Shown here: in pieces, positions 1 through 11,037 of the stretch
How the letters are laid out: every line of letters starts with the position of its first letter
Position numbering within the stretch: position 1 is the first letter of the stretch
Assembly: GCA_009992235.1 (NCBI GenBank)
Contig: JAACVZ010000003.1
Location: 1-64,000 of the forward strand
Length of the DNA: 64,000 nt
From: Candidatus Saccharimonadota bacterium
Lineage (GTDB): Bacteria; Patescibacteriota; Saccharimonadia; Saccharimonadales; Saccharimonadaceae
Direction of reading: 5' to 3'
The notes under the pieces: model-generated
Told to the model about the DNA's origin: nothing
What the model saw: only the letters and a program-made list of their open reading frames with translations
The model's database searches: none
Position numbers and translations under genes: made by a program

Positions 1-36
1 CATTCATCCTGAGCCAGGATCAAACTCTCCATAAAA
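1..36 (-). rRNA. rrs: 16S rRNA gene, 5' end only (partial)
   Basis: Reading the minus strand, the first bases contain AGAGTTTGATCCTGGCTCAG, the universally conserved 5' segment of bacterial 16S rRNA (the classic 27F priming site). Only about 36 nt of the gene lie in the window; the rest runs off the left edge. The 5' boundary is set roughly eight bases upstream of AGAGTTTG by analogy with E. coli. The gene is divergent from nothing nearby and follows its own promoter about 200 nt upstream. Confidence 0.95.
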
Positions 37-240
37 ATGTGTTTCTATTTTCAAAACACAAGACTCAATATACATAATTAACTGACGATGATAATTTCTA
101 ACGGAAATTATACAAGGCGCGAAGCCCGTATAACTTTTTGTTAAAAATAATTTGTTTGCACTACTAAATTGTCAAAGTTCATATCTGATCAACTCCACGT
201 TGGTGTTGTCTACGATTTCCGTAACAACCAGACTTAGATA

Positions 241-269
241 ATCATACTCTCTTACAGAGTAGAGGTCAA
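241..269 (-). promoter_or_regulatory. rRNA operon promoter
   Basis: On the minus strand TTGACC (269-264) and TATGAT (246-241) are separated by exactly 17 nt, a near-consensus sigma70-type promoter reading into the 16S gene. The predicted leader of about 200 nt holds a short hairpin (TATACAAGGCG / CCCGTATA near 107-133) that could take part in rRNA processing. Confidence 0.85.
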
Positions 270-287
270 GTGTATTCTTGAATAAAT

Positions 288-308
288 TTGATGTTAATAA
301 GACATCAA
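288..308 (-). terminator. Hairpin directly after the PAP2-like gene stop
   Basis: TTGATGT and ACATCAA form a 7-bp inverted repeat beginning at the base after the stop codon of the PAP2-like gene, followed on the minus strand by AATTTATT. It is a weak intrinsic-terminator candidate separating the gyrase operon from the rRNA promoter. Confidence 0.45.
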
Positions 309-746
309 CTACGAGCCAAGGCCCAAAACAATCACAACAAGGCCAACAACGACACCTAAACAGGCCCCGACGGCAACTTCCGTTGGCGTGTGGCCCTTGG
401 CTACTCGAGGCAACGGCACCTTGCTTTTTTGTTCTGCAATCATCTCTGTTAGCGCACGTCCCTGCTCGCCAGATGAACGACGCACCATCATTGCGTCATA
501 TAGCACAACACTTGCAAACACGAGCGCAAGACCGAAGAGCCCCGATTGCACGCCATCGTATACTCCGATGACTACTAATACCGCTATAGTTGTTGCACTA
601 TGGGCGCTTGGCATATTTCCAGAGAAATATAGCTGGCGTGCTGGAACAAATTGCTTCTTTCGAATACTAAGTAACATGTACTTCACAAGCTGCGCGCTCA
701 ACCACCCAAGCGCTCCCGCTATGATGTAGGGCGAGATAGCCTCCAT
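309..746 (-). CDS. Divergent PAP2 family membrane protein (YuiD/DUF212-like)
   Basis: A 145-residue membrane protein with the hallmark segments of the divergent PAP2 (acid phosphatase/vanadium haloperoxidase-related, YuiD) family: GNMPSAHSA near residues 43-51, YDAMMVRRSSGEQ near 83-95, and GHTPTEVAVGACLG near 118-131. Three to four hydrophobic helices flank them. Family members are small integral membrane proteins of unproven phosphatase activity; the histidines in PSAH and GHTP are kept here. It starts two bases after the gyrA stop, so it is probably the last gene of the gyrB-gyrA operon. A link to lipid or undecaprenyl phosphate turnover would be inference only. Confidence 0.85.
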   Translation of the reverse strand: MEAISPYIIAGALGWLSAQLVKYMLLSIRKKQFVPARQLYFSGNMPSAHSATTIAVLVVIGVYDGVQSGLFGLALVFASVVLYDAMMVRRSSGEQGRALTEMIAEQKSKVPLPRVAKGHTPTEVAVGACLGVVVGLVVIVLGLGS

Positions 747-748
747 GA

Positions 749-3256
749 CTAGTCCTCTACCGCTTCCTCGACTTGTGCTGGCACAAATCCGAATGACGAA
801 ACCTTATCTCCGTCGCTGGTCCTCATAATACGAACACCTTGTGTTGTGCGACCAAGCGTTGGTACGTCCTTAAGTCCGACACGAATAGCCTGTCCCTTGT
901 TTGAGATCAGAAGGATTTCCTCGGTGTCTTCTTCAAGACAGCGCACCGCCACAATTGGTCCAGTCTTCGAGCTAACAACCGCCGCCTTAATACCTACTCC
1001 GCCTCGTTTGTGTGGAGGGAAGTGCGACGATTTGGTCAATTTTCCGAATCCATTTTCGCTAATAACCAGGAAGCTCCCCTTGTCGTCAGACAGAACGTCC
1101 ATACCAACAACTGCGTCATTCGGTCGCAAGCGGACACCACGGACACCGCGAGCACTTCGGCCCATTGGACGAGCGTCGGTCTCCTTGAAGCGAATGGCTT
1201 GGCCTGCAGAAGTAGAGACAATAATGTCATCGTCGCCACTAGTTCGCTTAATCCAGCGAAGTTCGTCACCATCATCAAGTTTAATCGCAATTAGTCCGTT
1301 CGTACGAATGTTTGCGTAATCCTTCACTGGCGTCTTCTTCACAGTTCCCTTCATGGTGGCCATAAATAGATAGCCTGCTTCATCAGCGTCTTTTTCGTGC
1401 TTAATAATAGACGTAATGCGTTCTTCTGGTTGCAGCGCGAGAAGATTCACAGCTGCGACCCCCTTGGCCTGCAAACTAGCCGCCGGCACTTCATATGCCT
1501 TCAAGCGGAAGACGCGGCCTCGGTTAGTAAAGAACAGTAGCCAGTCGTGAGTACTTGTTGGAATAAGCTGATCGATGACATCTTCTTCCTTGGTAGTCAT
1601 GCCTCGTTTGCCTTTTCCGCCCCGGTGTTGACGACGGTATTCGGTCACCAATGTTCGCTTAATGTAGTTACCTGCTGTAAGCAATACAACAGATTCCTCT
1701 TCTGGGATAAGCTCCTCGTCGCTGAATTTACCCATCTCGTGATTAATTATCTTCGAACGACGCTTATCGCCATACTTCTCTTTCATTTCAAGAAGTTCCG
1801 CCCTAATAATCTTGAGGATTTCGTGCTCGTCGGACAAAATAGCTTCGAGTTTGGCGATTATTTCAAGCAGTGTCTTCAGTTCATTCTCAATTGCCTCGCG
1901 CTCAAGACCGGTCAAACGACGCAGTTGCATAGCAAGAATAGCCTTGGCTTGAATAACACTAAGATTAAACTGTTTAACAAGTGCTGCTTCGGCGACTTCC
2001 TGGTTCTTGCTGGCGCGAATCGTTTTAATTACTTCATCGATATGATCGAGAGCAATTTTGTACCCCTCGAGGATGTGTGCGCGTTCTTTGGCTTTTCGCA
2101 ACTCGTATTCCGTGCGACGACGGACGACGACCTGTCGATGCTTAATGAACTCTTGCAAAATTTCTGAAAGTCCAAGCACTCTTGGCTGAATACCATCAAT
2201 TAGAGCCAACATATTATAGTGGAAGCTTGTTTGGAGTGTCGTCATTTTATAAAGCTGGTTAAGAACCTTCTTCGGATAGGCGTCCTTCTTAAGTTCGATA
2301 ACGATGCGAACCGCTCCACGCGCACTTTCATCGCGTAAGTCGCTAACCGATGTTAATTTTTTATCTTTAACTAGGTCGGCAATTTTTTCAATAAGTGTTG
2401 CTTTATTTACAGCATAAGGCATTTCGGTCACAACAATTTGGTGTCGGCCCTTCTTGCTTTCCTCGATATCAGCAACGGCTCGAATAGTGACGCTTCCGCG
2501 GCCAGTTTGGTAGGCTTGCTTCATTGGAGAGCCACCATAAACAACAGCACCTGTCGGGAAGTCGGGGCCCTTCACGTGCTTAAGGAGGTCATCGACTGTC
2601 GCCTCTGGATTGTCGATAAGCTCAACTGTAGCATCAACCAACTCACCCATGTTGTGTGGTGGGATACTGGTTGCCATACCAACAGCAATACCAATTTGTC
2701 CGTTCAAAAGCAGGTTTGGCAACTTGGCCGGCAAAACACTTGGTTCTTGTTCGGAGCCATCGTAGTTATCGCGAAAATCAACCGTCTCTTTGTCGAGATC
2801 GTCCAAAAGCTCGTTTCCGGCACGACCAAGGCGAGCCTCGGTATATCGACTGGCGGCCGCTGGGTCACCATCCATTGAGCCAAAGTTACCCTGACCCTGG
2901 ACAAGCGGATACCGCATAACCCAGTCTTGAGCTAAACGAACCATCGAATCATAAATAGAACTGTCACCGTGAGGGTGATACTTACCCATTACTTCACCGG
3001 CGATACGCGCTGACTTCGCAAATTTACCGCCTGGGCGAAGACCTTGCTCGCCCATGGTATATAGAATTCGACGGTGAACCGGCTTCATGCCATCACGAAC
3101 GTCTGGGAGCGCACGATCGATAATAACGCTCATCGAGTACAGCAAGAAGCTGTCTTCCATAACGTTCTCGACAGTACGATGCTCGAGTGTTTTTGAGTGG
3201 GTCTGCGGGATTTCTACAATCTCGCCTTCAAGTGGTGTTGTATTTTCGTCATCCAT
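749..3256 (-). CDS. gyrA: DNA gyrase subunit A
   Basis: 835-residue breakage-reunion subunit of DNA gyrase, the A2B2 enzyme that introduces negative supercoils. Visible features: N-terminal domain with [17 protein letters not shown] (quinolone-resistance region with Ser and Asp at the usual sites), the catalytic Tyr in [13 protein letters not shown], and a C-terminal beta-pinwheel with repeated [10 protein letters not shown] / [12 protein letters not shown] / [11 protein letters not shown] blades. I chose ATG at 3256 (MDDENTTP) because it follows the gyrB stop by one base and uses GAGGAA inside gyrB as ribosome-binding site; a TTG 21 nt upstream overlaps gyrB and is less likely. Co-transcribed with gyrB. 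The QRDR residues look susceptible-type by comparison with E. coli. Confidence 0.97.
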   Translation of the reverse strand: MDDENTTPLEGEIVEIPQTHSKTLEHRTVENVMEDSFLLYSMSVIIDRALPDVRDGMKPVHRRILYTMGEQGLRPGGKFAKSARIAGEVMGKYHPHGDSSIYDSMVRLAQDWVMRYPLVQGQGNFGSMDGDPAAASRYTEARLGRAGNELLDDLDKETVDFRDNYDGSEQEPSVLPAKLPNLLLNGQIGIAVGMATSIPPHNMGELVDATVELIDNPEATVDDLLKHVKGPDFPTGAVVYGGSPMKQAYQTGRGSVTIRAVADIEESKKGRHQIVVTEMPYAVNKATLIEKIADLVKDKKLTSVSDLRDESARGAVRIVIELKKDAYPKKVLNQLYKMTTLQTSFHYNMLALIDGIQPRVLGLSEILQEFIKHRQVVVRRRTEYELRKAKERAHILEGYKIALDHIDEVIKTIRASKNQEVAEAALVKQFNLSVIQAKAILAMQLRRLTGLEREAIENELKTLLEIIAKLEAILSDEHEILKIIRAELLEMKEKYGDKRRSKIINHEMGKFSDEELIPEEESVVLLTAGNYIKRTLVTEYRRQHRGGKGKRGMTTKEEDVIDQLIPTSTHDWLLFFTNRGRVFRLKAYEVPAASLQAKGVAAVNLLALQPEERITSIIKHEKDADEAGYLFMATMKGTVKKTPVKDYANIRTNGLIAIKLDDGDELRWIKRTSGDDDIIVSTSAGQAIRFKETDARPMGRSARGVRGVRLRPNDAVVGMDVLSDDKGSFLVISENGFGKLTKSSHFPPHKRGGVGIKAAVVSSKTGPIVAVRCLEEDTEEILLISNKGQAIRVGLKDVPTLGRTTQGVRIMRTSDGDKVSSFGFVPAQVEEAVED

Positions 3257-3257
3257 A

Positions 3258-5255
<1,998 letters not shown>

Positions 5256-5293
5256 CTATGTTCGGCCATCCACCTGGCGTTTACTTTACTCCT

Positions 5294-5302
5294 AATATAC
5301 CA
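5294..5302 (-). promoter_or_regulatory. Extended -10 element for gyrB
   Basis: TGGTATATT on the minus strand is an extended -10 (TGn-TATATT). The -35 at 17 nt is poor (TTTTAA). TTGACC lies too close (10 nt) to serve as its partner. The leader to the GTG start would be about 50 nt. Confidence 0.55.
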
Positions 5303-5328
5303 CATTACAGGTCAAATTAAAAAGGTGC

Positions 5329-5358
5329 TTGTACTGAACATATTTTTTATGCTATCTT
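5329..5358 (+). promoter_or_regulatory. Promoter of the LPXTG protein gene
   Basis: TTGTAC, 18-nt spacer, TATCTT. Start of transcription near 5365 would give a ~27-nt leader with AAGAGG partly inside; the gene starts at 5392. Confidence 0.5.
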
Positions 5359-5391
5359 TAACATAAGAGGTAAACAAAAAACAAAAACATT

Positions 5392-6666
5392 ATGTTCAGA
5401 AATATCGTATCTCGGCTCTCATTTAGTCCCGCACTCGTCGGGCAACTTAGCTTTTATGCGAAACGTCTCCGTAAAGAGCAGGTCACCCGTCGTCTTGGTC
5501 TTATATTTACAGCGCTGGCACTAGTTGTTCAGTCACTTGTAGTCTTTCAGGCCCCCGAACCAGCAAACGCAGCTAGTAATAATGACTTCGTATACGGGGG
5601 TCTTGGCTATGGTTCGAACAAATCAATTAATAACTTTTTAAGTCCCTACGACAACAATAATAAGAACCTTAAGAGCATCATGACCTCATTCGGCATTACT
5701 CGCGCCGAAATAGCCGCAGCAACCTACGGTAGTTTCAAGACAAAAGGCGTCTACAGCTGGGGACGTCATGAACGATCAATCGACGCCGGTTCACTGAAAG
5801 CCTACAGTAGCAGCTGGCAATACGTTGAAACTGTTCACGGTCGCCCTATGTCCAAGCTTTATGGGTCAGACAACAGTACTATCTACGGTTACATCGGCTA
5901 CTCTCAGGCAGTTGGATGGTTCGCCATTATGCAAAACTGCGGAAACTTGGTTACAACCTATATACCAAAAAGCCCTACCCCTCCAAGAGACATCGTCGTA
6001 TGTAGACTAGGTGACTTTGAAATAATTACTATTAAAGAAGATGAGTTCGATGAAAACAAGCACTCAAAAGACCAGTCCGACTGTGTCATACCAGGTGAGT
6101 TAGAGTTATCTAAATACGCAAAGAACATTTCGCAAGGCAACATCGACGCTACAACAACCACTGCCCACGCCAATGATCGCATTGTCTATACCCTTACTAT
6201 TCGCAACAATGGCGGCTCGGCTATCGATGCTACTTTCGTTGACTACCTAGATGACGTTGTAGAATACGCCACGCTCATAGACAACGGCGGCGGAACCTTT
6301 GACGAAGAGAAGAAGACACTCAGCTGGCCGACCATCTCGCTTGAAGCGGGTGCTAAGACTTCACGAACGTACACCGTGCGTCTACTATCGACCATTCCAG
6401 TAACACCGGTCGGACAAAGCGACGCCACCTCATACGACTGTCAGATGGATAACGTATTCGGTAGTGGGACACTTATTCCGGTTCAGTGCGAAACACCAAA
6501 AGTAGTTGAGAAAGTCGTAGCCGAGCTTCCTCGCACCGGTCCAGGCGAGAACATGGCCTTTGCTGCGATTGTACTTGCAGTAGTCACCTTCTTCTACTAC
6601 CGATCGAAGCAAATGAATAAAGAAGTCCGCCTCATTCGACGCGACCTAAACACAGGAACCTTATAG
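5392..6666 (+). CDS. Secreted LPXTG-type surface protein with DUF11-like domain
   Basis: 424 residues. A long basic N-terminus leads into a hydrophobic stretch (LGLIFTALALVVQSLVV, about 35-51) and an ANA-A signal-peptidase site near residue 60. The middle (65-200) is of unknown fold and Tyr/Ser/Asn rich. Residues about 230-325 look like a DUF11/conserved-repeat immunoglobulin-like domain (DRIVYTLTIRNNGGSAID...ATFVDYLDD...WPTISLEAGAKTSRTYTV). The C-terminus has LPRTG (about 380-384), a hydrophobic helix (MAFAAIVLAVVTFFYY) and a basic tail, the layout of sortase substrates, though the cytoplasmic tail is longer than usual. Probably displayed on the cell envelope, perhaps for host contact (inference). 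No sortase gene is in the window. The next gene follows after two bases. Confidence 0.8.
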   Translation: MFRNIVSRLSFSPALVGQLSFYAKRLRKEQVTRRLGLIFTALALVVQSLVVFQAPEPANAASNNDFVYGGLGYGSNKSINNFLSPYDNNNKNLKSIMTSFGITRAEIAAATYGSFKTKGVYSWGRHERSIDAGSLKAYSSSWQYVETVHGRPMSKLYGSDNSTIYGYIGYSQAVGWFAIMQNCGNLVTTYIPKSPTPPRDIVVCRLGDFEIITIKEDEFDENKHSKDQSDCVIPGELELSKYAKNISQGNIDATTTTAHANDRIVYTLTIRNNGGSAIDATFVDYLDDVVEYATLIDNGGGTFDEEKKTLSWPTISLEAGAKTSRTYTVRLLSTIPVTPVGQSDATSYDCQMDNVFGSGTLIPVQCETPKVVEKVVAELPRTGPGENMAFAAIVLAVVTFFYYRSKQMNKEVRLIRRDLNTGTL

Positions 6667-6668
6667 CC

Positions 6669-7235
6669 ATGAGTGAAAAGTTAAACGATAGTAACAACGA
6701 ACGCCTACCAACGCCTGAAGTTGCCGACGAACAATACGAAAAAGCAGGTGAAGACATCGAGAAGCGCGCCGAAAGGTCTATTGAAAACGCTGAAACACGA
6801 ACCGAGAAGGCAAAGGTTGAAGCACTTGAACAGGCCATTAGCGTCGAAAGAGGTGGAGCGGAAAAGAAGAAAGCACGAAACGCCGCAGCGCCAAAACGAC
6901 GCAATATAAGCAAAAAAGAACGCGATGCTAGTTTCCAGCACCGTATGACCCACGTTCGCAGCAACCTTTCAGCTCCTGAACGTGCCTTCAGTAAGTTTAT
7001 ACACGCCAAGCCAATTGAAAAAACGAGCGAAGTACTTGGATCAACAATTGCCCGGCCGAATGCTATACTCGCAGGCTCTGTCGTCGCCTTCTTCGCCGTA
7101 CTCGGCGTCTACCTTATCGCCAAAAACCTTGGTTACGCTCTTTCGGGCTTCGAGACAATTGGTGCATTCATTGTCGGCTGGGTACTGGGCGTTCTCTACG
7201 ACTTCTTCCGAGTTATGATTACCGGCAAAAAATAA
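6669..7235 (+). CDS. Hypothetical membrane protein with charged helical N-terminus
   Basis: 188 residues, family not recognised. Residues 1-95 are highly charged and helical (EKAGEDIEKRAERSIENAETRTEKAK, then a Lys/Arg-rich block KKKARNAAAPKRRNISKKER), suggesting a coiled coil with a nucleic-acid or membrane-surface binding patch. Two hydrophobic helices near the C-terminus (AILAGSVVAFFAVLGVYLIA and TIGAFIVGWVLGVLYDFF) form a hairpin in the membrane. It begins two bases after the stop of the LPXTG gene and is surely co-transcribed with it, so the two may act together at the envelope. Ends convergently against the ATPase gene. Confidence 0.75.
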   Translation: MSEKLNDSNNERLPTPEVADEQYEKAGEDIEKRAERSIENAETRTEKAKVEALEQAISVERGGAEKKKARNAAAPKRRNISKKERDASFQHRMTHVRSNLSAPERAFSKFIHAKPIEKTSEVLGSTIARPNAILAGSVVAFFAVLGVYLIAKNLGYALSGFETIGAFIVGWVLGVLYDFFRVMITGKK

Positions 7236-7238
7236 TTA

Positions 7239-10055
7239 TTATCGCAGTTTAACTGATACACCTGGGTGATCATCACCACTTTCCCGCACGTTCAAATCGT
7301 GCGGGTCGGTTGTTTCTTGTGGTGTATGTGGCGCCTGAGGCTTCGGTTGACCTACCGTAGGTCCAAACGCTGGATTCTTTTCAGGAGCAGCCTTCTGTGT
7401 TTGAGTTTGAGCAATTTGCTGTCTCTTCTGAAGCCAATCGTCAAGGAATGACGGTGCCTTAGGCGCCTGAGGAGCGCTCTGAGGAGCTGGTTGCAACGAG
7501 CTAGCAATTGGTGCATCCTGTGCCGCCAAAGGCGCCTGAGGAGCCGCTGCGCCCTCCTGGAAGCGTGCCATCCGCTCCTGCTGTGCCTGCTTCATGGCCT
7601 CCATCTTTGCCTTACGTGCAACATCACCGGCGCTCATGCGGTTAAAGAAATCTCGTTCGACTTCCGCGCGAGGCTTTCCGTACTTTGCGGCCGATAGTTT
7701 CTTAAGAGCGTCACGAAGCTGTGGGTTCGATCGACCGAGTGGCGGAATAAGCGACATGCTAAACGCTGCAGACGGAACGTCTTGAATCATTACCGACGCA
7801 ACCGTTTGGAAATTCGGTAGCCGCGTTAAGTCTTCAGTATCAAAGGTTGGTGAGAATTTCTTTACGAGAATTTCAGCATCGGTAATACCTATACGTCCAC
7901 TAATAACTGTTCCAATGTTTCCTAGAATAGCCTCCCGTATTTGGTCGGTTAACTGCGTCATGAACTGGTTAGCAAGAATAAGGCTCAAACGGTACTTTCT
8001 GGCCTCAGACAAGATGGTAGCGAACGAGTCAGTCGCAAAGTTTTGGAACTCATCAACATAGAGGCTGAAGTCATTTCGCTCTGCTTCGGGAACGTCGGCT
8101 CGACCCATGGCGGCGGCCTGGAACTTCATCACGAATATCATTCCTAGGAGCTGCGAGTTGAGTTCGCCTACCCTTCCCTTGGAGAGGTTCACTAGAAGAA
8201 TCTTCTTGTTGTCCATAATTTCACGAAGATCAAAGCCGCTCTTTGTCTGGCCTATGATATTACGCATCATGTCGTTTGCAAGAAACGCACCAAACTTGCT
8301 GGCAAACCATCCAAGAATTTCACCCTTAGCCGACTCGGGTGTTTGAGCCATTTCTTTGTTCCAGAAATCGAGCACCGACTGAGTCTTGACGTGTTTGATC
8401 TTCTCATCGGCAAACGGTTGGTCAATAAATACTTGTTGAACATCGAGAAATGAGGAGCCCGCAGGGTCGGACATAACCGTAAGTGCACCGTAGCGGAACC
8501 ACGACTCAAAGCGCGGCCCAATAATACCAGTGTGGCCAGGGTCGTATAACTTATAGAGCATTGCGATTGTTTCTTGCACCAAGAAGTCACGCTGGTCTTG
8601 GCTGTCGAACTCAAACAGGTTAAGCCCAACCGGCATTTCCATATCGCCCGGGTTGAAATAAATAACATCCTCAACTCGCTCCTTTGGTACCATACCAAGC
8701 AGCTCTTCAGCCGAGTCACCATGCGGGTCAATAAACGCGAAGCCACGACCATCCATCATGTCCTGGAAGGCAAGGTTCTCAAGCAATTTAGACTTACCTG
8801 TACCAGTTTGTCCAATGACGTAGGTGTGGCGACGACGGTCGGTCTCGCCAAGACGAATTTGTTTTTTCACGCCCCGGAATTCGTTATACCCAAGCAAAAA
8901 GCCCTCTTCCATAGTGTGGGTTGGCCCGTCCACCTGCTTACTTGCCTGGCGTTTTACCTGTGAGTTTGGAATAGATGCTTGGTCTGGAAGGTGAAAAATA
9001 GTTGCCAGTTCAATAGTATTTAAGATATTTTGAGTAATCTCCTGCGGGAAGAACCGGAAAATATAGGCCGTAACAAACTCATCGATGTTTTTAGAAACGG
9101 TAAACTTGAAGCCATTGTTAGATGACGAGTCGAAAAGCGAGAAGGCCGATACGACACCATTCATAAGCGCCTGCGAGCGAGCGGAAGTGTTAGATGAAGC
9201 GACAACCCTAATGAGGGTTTCGTATCCCGGGTATCGCGTCTTCTCGTCTATCGAGTCGACCTCGGCTTGTTCAGCCGAACTCATTTGGCGGTCTTCCGGC
9301 TTCACGTCTTCAACCTCTGGTGGTTTCCATAGCGCCTCAAACATACCCTTAGTTTGAAACCCGCCGCCCGAACTCTTACCTTTGTTCTTGCGTATACCAT
9401 CTGCAATTGAACGTGCGTTCTTAGCCCAACCCTCACCAGCCGGTCGAATAAGAATTTGCACACCTATGCCGTCTTCCTTGGTCGCCTTAGACAAGGCATC
9501 CAGAAGGGCTCGAGACGCATCGCGTTTCGATTCTTGGTAGGTCGCAATAGAATAGGCAAAGTCTTTCTTTAATGTGAACTCACCACCAATAGTACCGCTC
9601 ATTTTTCCGGCAGGATTGAAGATATTGCGCTCACTCACCTCTTCTAGACGCGCCGACGGATAGGCAGCCGATACGGCCTGCTGAATAAGATCGATTAATG
9701 ATACTGGGACAATTGCGTAATAGTGCACTAGACCTTCATGAGCAACAATCTCAAACGACATATGCCGCTGACCATATATCTTACTCTTAAAGCCCTTTAC
9801 TGCAGTGCTGGCAATAATGTTATACATAACCTGCGCTTGAGAAATAACTTCTTCGGTAATATCACGTTCATCGCGACCATTGCCTTCAATGTCGGAGCTG
9901 ACCGGAGGTATGTGTATATAGAGTGGCACCATCTTAAGGCCACGTTCATAATTCTTAGCCTCACGAAGGACCTTACGGTACTGAGAAAAAGCGAAAAAGC
10001 CAACACCGCCTGCGATAAGCAGAATAACGACTATGGTGATGATTGTCCCTAACAC
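7239..10055 (-). CDS. VirD4/TraG-like membrane ATPase
   Basis: 938 residues, GTG start with GAGGGAATGAG upstream. An N-terminal TM helix (IITIVVILLIAGGVGFFAFS) is followed by a 370-residue domain with MVPLYIHIPPVSSDIEG, then a HerA/FtsK-superfamily ATPase core: Walker A GQTGTGKS near 415, FIDPHGDSAEELL, Walker B LYVDEFQNF near 665, ARKYRLSLILANQ and a conserved Gln/Arg sensor region. The C-terminal ~130 residues are Gln/Ala/Pro rich and probably disordered. The core matches type IV secretion coupling proteins (VirD4/TraG/TraD, HerA-like), but no VirB or relaxase genes are adjacent, so it may be an isolated CPR translocase moving DNA or protein. It lies downstream of a small Pro/Gln-rich gene in the same operon. 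Confidence 0.85.
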   Translation of the reverse strand: MLGTIITIVVILLIAGGVGFFAFSQYRKVLREAKNYERGLKMVPLYIHIPPVSSDIEGNGRDERDITEEVISQAQVMYNIIASTAVKGFKSKIYGQRHMSFEIVAHEGLVHYYAIVPVSLIDLIQQAVSAAYPSARLEEVSERNIFNPAGKMSGTIGGEFTLKKDFAYSIATYQESKRDASRALLDALSKATKEDGIGVQILIRPAGEGWAKNARSIADGIRKNKGKSSGGGFQTKGMFEALWKPPEVEDVKPEDRQMSSAEQAEVDSIDEKTRYPGYETLIRVVASSNTSARSQALMNGVVSAFSLFDSSSNNGFKFTVSKNIDEFVTAYIFRFFPQEITQNILNTIELATIFHLPDQASIPNSQVKRQASKQVDGPTHTMEEGFLLGYNEFRGVKKQIRLGETDRRRHTYVIGQTGTGKSKLLENLAFQDMMDGRGFAFIDPHGDSAEELLGMVPKERVEDVIYFNPGDMEMPVGLNLFEFDSQDQRDFLVQETIAMLYKLYDPGHTGIIGPRFESWFRYGALTVMSDPAGSSFLDVQQVFIDQPFADEKIKHVKTQSVLDFWNKEMAQTPESAKGEILGWFASKFGAFLANDMMRNIIGQTKSGFDLREIMDNKKILLVNLSKGRVGELNSQLLGMIFVMKFQAAAMGRADVPEAERNDFSLYVDEFQNFATDSFATILSEARKYRLSLILANQFMTQLTDQIREAILGNIGTVISGRIGITDAEILVKKFSPTFDTEDLTRLPNFQTVASVMIQDVPSAAFSMSLIPPLGRSNPQLRDALKKLSAAKYGKPRAEVERDFFNRMSAGDVARKAKMEAMKQAQQERMARFQEGAAAPQAPLAAQDAPIASSLQPAPQSAPQAPKAPSFLDDWLQKRQQIAQTQTQKAAPEKNPAFGPTVGQPKPQAPHTPQETTDPHDLNVRESGDDHPGVSVKLR

Positions 10056-10085
10056 CTCATTCCCTCTTCTTTGCTCTCTCTACGT

Positions 10086-10508
10086 TTACTCGGCGCCTAC
10101 TGTTTTGCCGTAGCGCTTCTGAATATAATCTCTCTGCAGTTGATTCACTTTATTTGTACGCACATATGGATCGTCCTTTGTAGCCTGGACAATTTCTTTC
10201 GACTTGTCGATCCACTCTTTCTCGATGACATCCTCGTCGGCGGCAACAGTTGGACCAGTAACGTTAGTGTCGTCCTGTGCCGATGTAGCACCGGACGCTA
10301 CCGGCTGAACCGGCACCTGAGGTTGCGCCACCTGGCTGAGGTCGTTAACCACCGCACTTGCTTCGGCGACCTGTTCGTTTCGCTCTACTCCCTTTTGAAT
10401 TCCTTGCTCGACTGGAGGTATGACTGGTCCATGCTCACCAGTTTGGGATGGCGGCATAGGAGATTGCTCAAAACCTTCGAGAGGTCGCTGTGAATTCTCT
10501 GGTTGCAT
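10086..10508 (-). CDS. Hypothetical Pro/Gln-rich protein, likely leaderless
   Basis: 140 residues, no recognised family. The first 90 residues are rich in Pro, Gln, Ser and Val and look disordered; the last 50 (EDVIEKEWIDKSKEIVQATKDDPYVRTNKVNQLQ...) form a charged helical segment with a YIQKRYG ending. It heads the operon containing the TraG-like ATPase, whose own C-terminus is also Pro/Gln rich, so it may be an accessory factor of that ATPase (inference). TATAAT ends 8 nt before the ATG, so the mRNA probably starts at or one or two bases before the start codon. Confidence 0.75.
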   Translation of the reverse strand: MQPENSQRPLEGFEQSPMPPSQTGEHGPVIPPVEQGIQKGVERNEQVAEASAVVNDLSQVAQPQVPVQPVASGATSAQDDTNVTGPTVAADEDVIEKEWIDKSKEIVQATKDDPYVRTNKVNQLQRDYIQKRYGKTVGAE

Positions 10509-10516
10509 ACCCTAAA

Positions 10517-10525
10517 ATTATAGCA
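10517..10525 (-). promoter_or_regulatory. Extended -10 (TGCTATAAT) for the ATPase operon
   Basis: Minus-strand TGC-TATAAT, perfect -10 hexamer with an extended TGn. Eight bases separate it from the ATG at 10508, predicting a leaderless transcript. Confidence 0.75.
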
Positions 10526-10552
10526 TGATTAAAAGGGCCATGCATAAGCTTT

Positions 10553-10939
10553 TTACGGTATTCGACGTGAAATATAAACACAGGCGACCACCTCGAAGGC
10601 AATCACTAAAATAATTTCATACAGCCCAACGGATCCGACGGACTGGAGTCCAATTAGCATGACCGGAGCCATGGCGAGCACTGAACTGTAGTAATAGGCG
10701 CGTTTGAAAGGCAACGGATAGATAGGGCGTGAGGTCGCAAGACTAACCGAGAAAAAAGCTATGAGTCTGCTGGCGGCAGACAAAAAAAGGCTTATGACTC
10801 CCACCAGGAATACATAAGCCGATATAAAAATTGCAAGAAGACCGAGTGGACCCGCGGTGGCGGGAGTCGTAAAGGTCACAAGCGTCAAAAGTACCGCAAG
10901 CGATACGACTGAAACAGTGGTGACAATACGTGGTAACAT
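10553..10939 (-). CDS. Hypothetical four-TM membrane protein
   Basis: 128 residues from ATG 10939 (MLPRIVTTVSVV); an upstream in-frame ATG at 10990 gives a longer 145-residue product without improving the N-terminus. Four hydrophobic helices: residues about 5-25, 30-55, 80-97 and 105-122, joined by short basic loops (SRPIYPLPFKRAYYY). No family is recognised. TGGTATAGT (952-947 plus TGG) ends 7 nt before ATG 10939, which supports that start and a leaderless mRNA. It stands alone between the ATPase operon and the RNA-rich region. Confidence 0.65.
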   Translation of the reverse strand: MLPRIVTTVSVVSLAVLLTLVTFTTPATAGPLGLLAIFISAYVFLVGVISLFLSAASRLIAFFSVSLATSRPIYPLPFKRAYYYSSVLAMAPVMLIGLQSVGSVGLYEIILVIAFEVVACVYISRRIP

Positions 10940-11037
10940 CCCTGTTACTATACCATAGTCGTGAAATGAAATGGAGCCCGAGCGATACACTTAAATGTTC
11001 CGGTTGCAGCAAACGCTACCTAATAAATTATTGAGCG

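Noticed and set aside
101-140. Fifth copy of the dispersed repeat in the rRNA leader
   Set aside because: Shares only AAGGCGCGAAGC-like bases and a short hairpin; the flanking conserved blocks are absent.
1547-2167. 206-codon reading frame antisense to gyrA
   Set aside because: Lies wholly within gyrA on the other strand, has no ribosome-binding site or recognisable domain, and is explained by gyrA codon bias.
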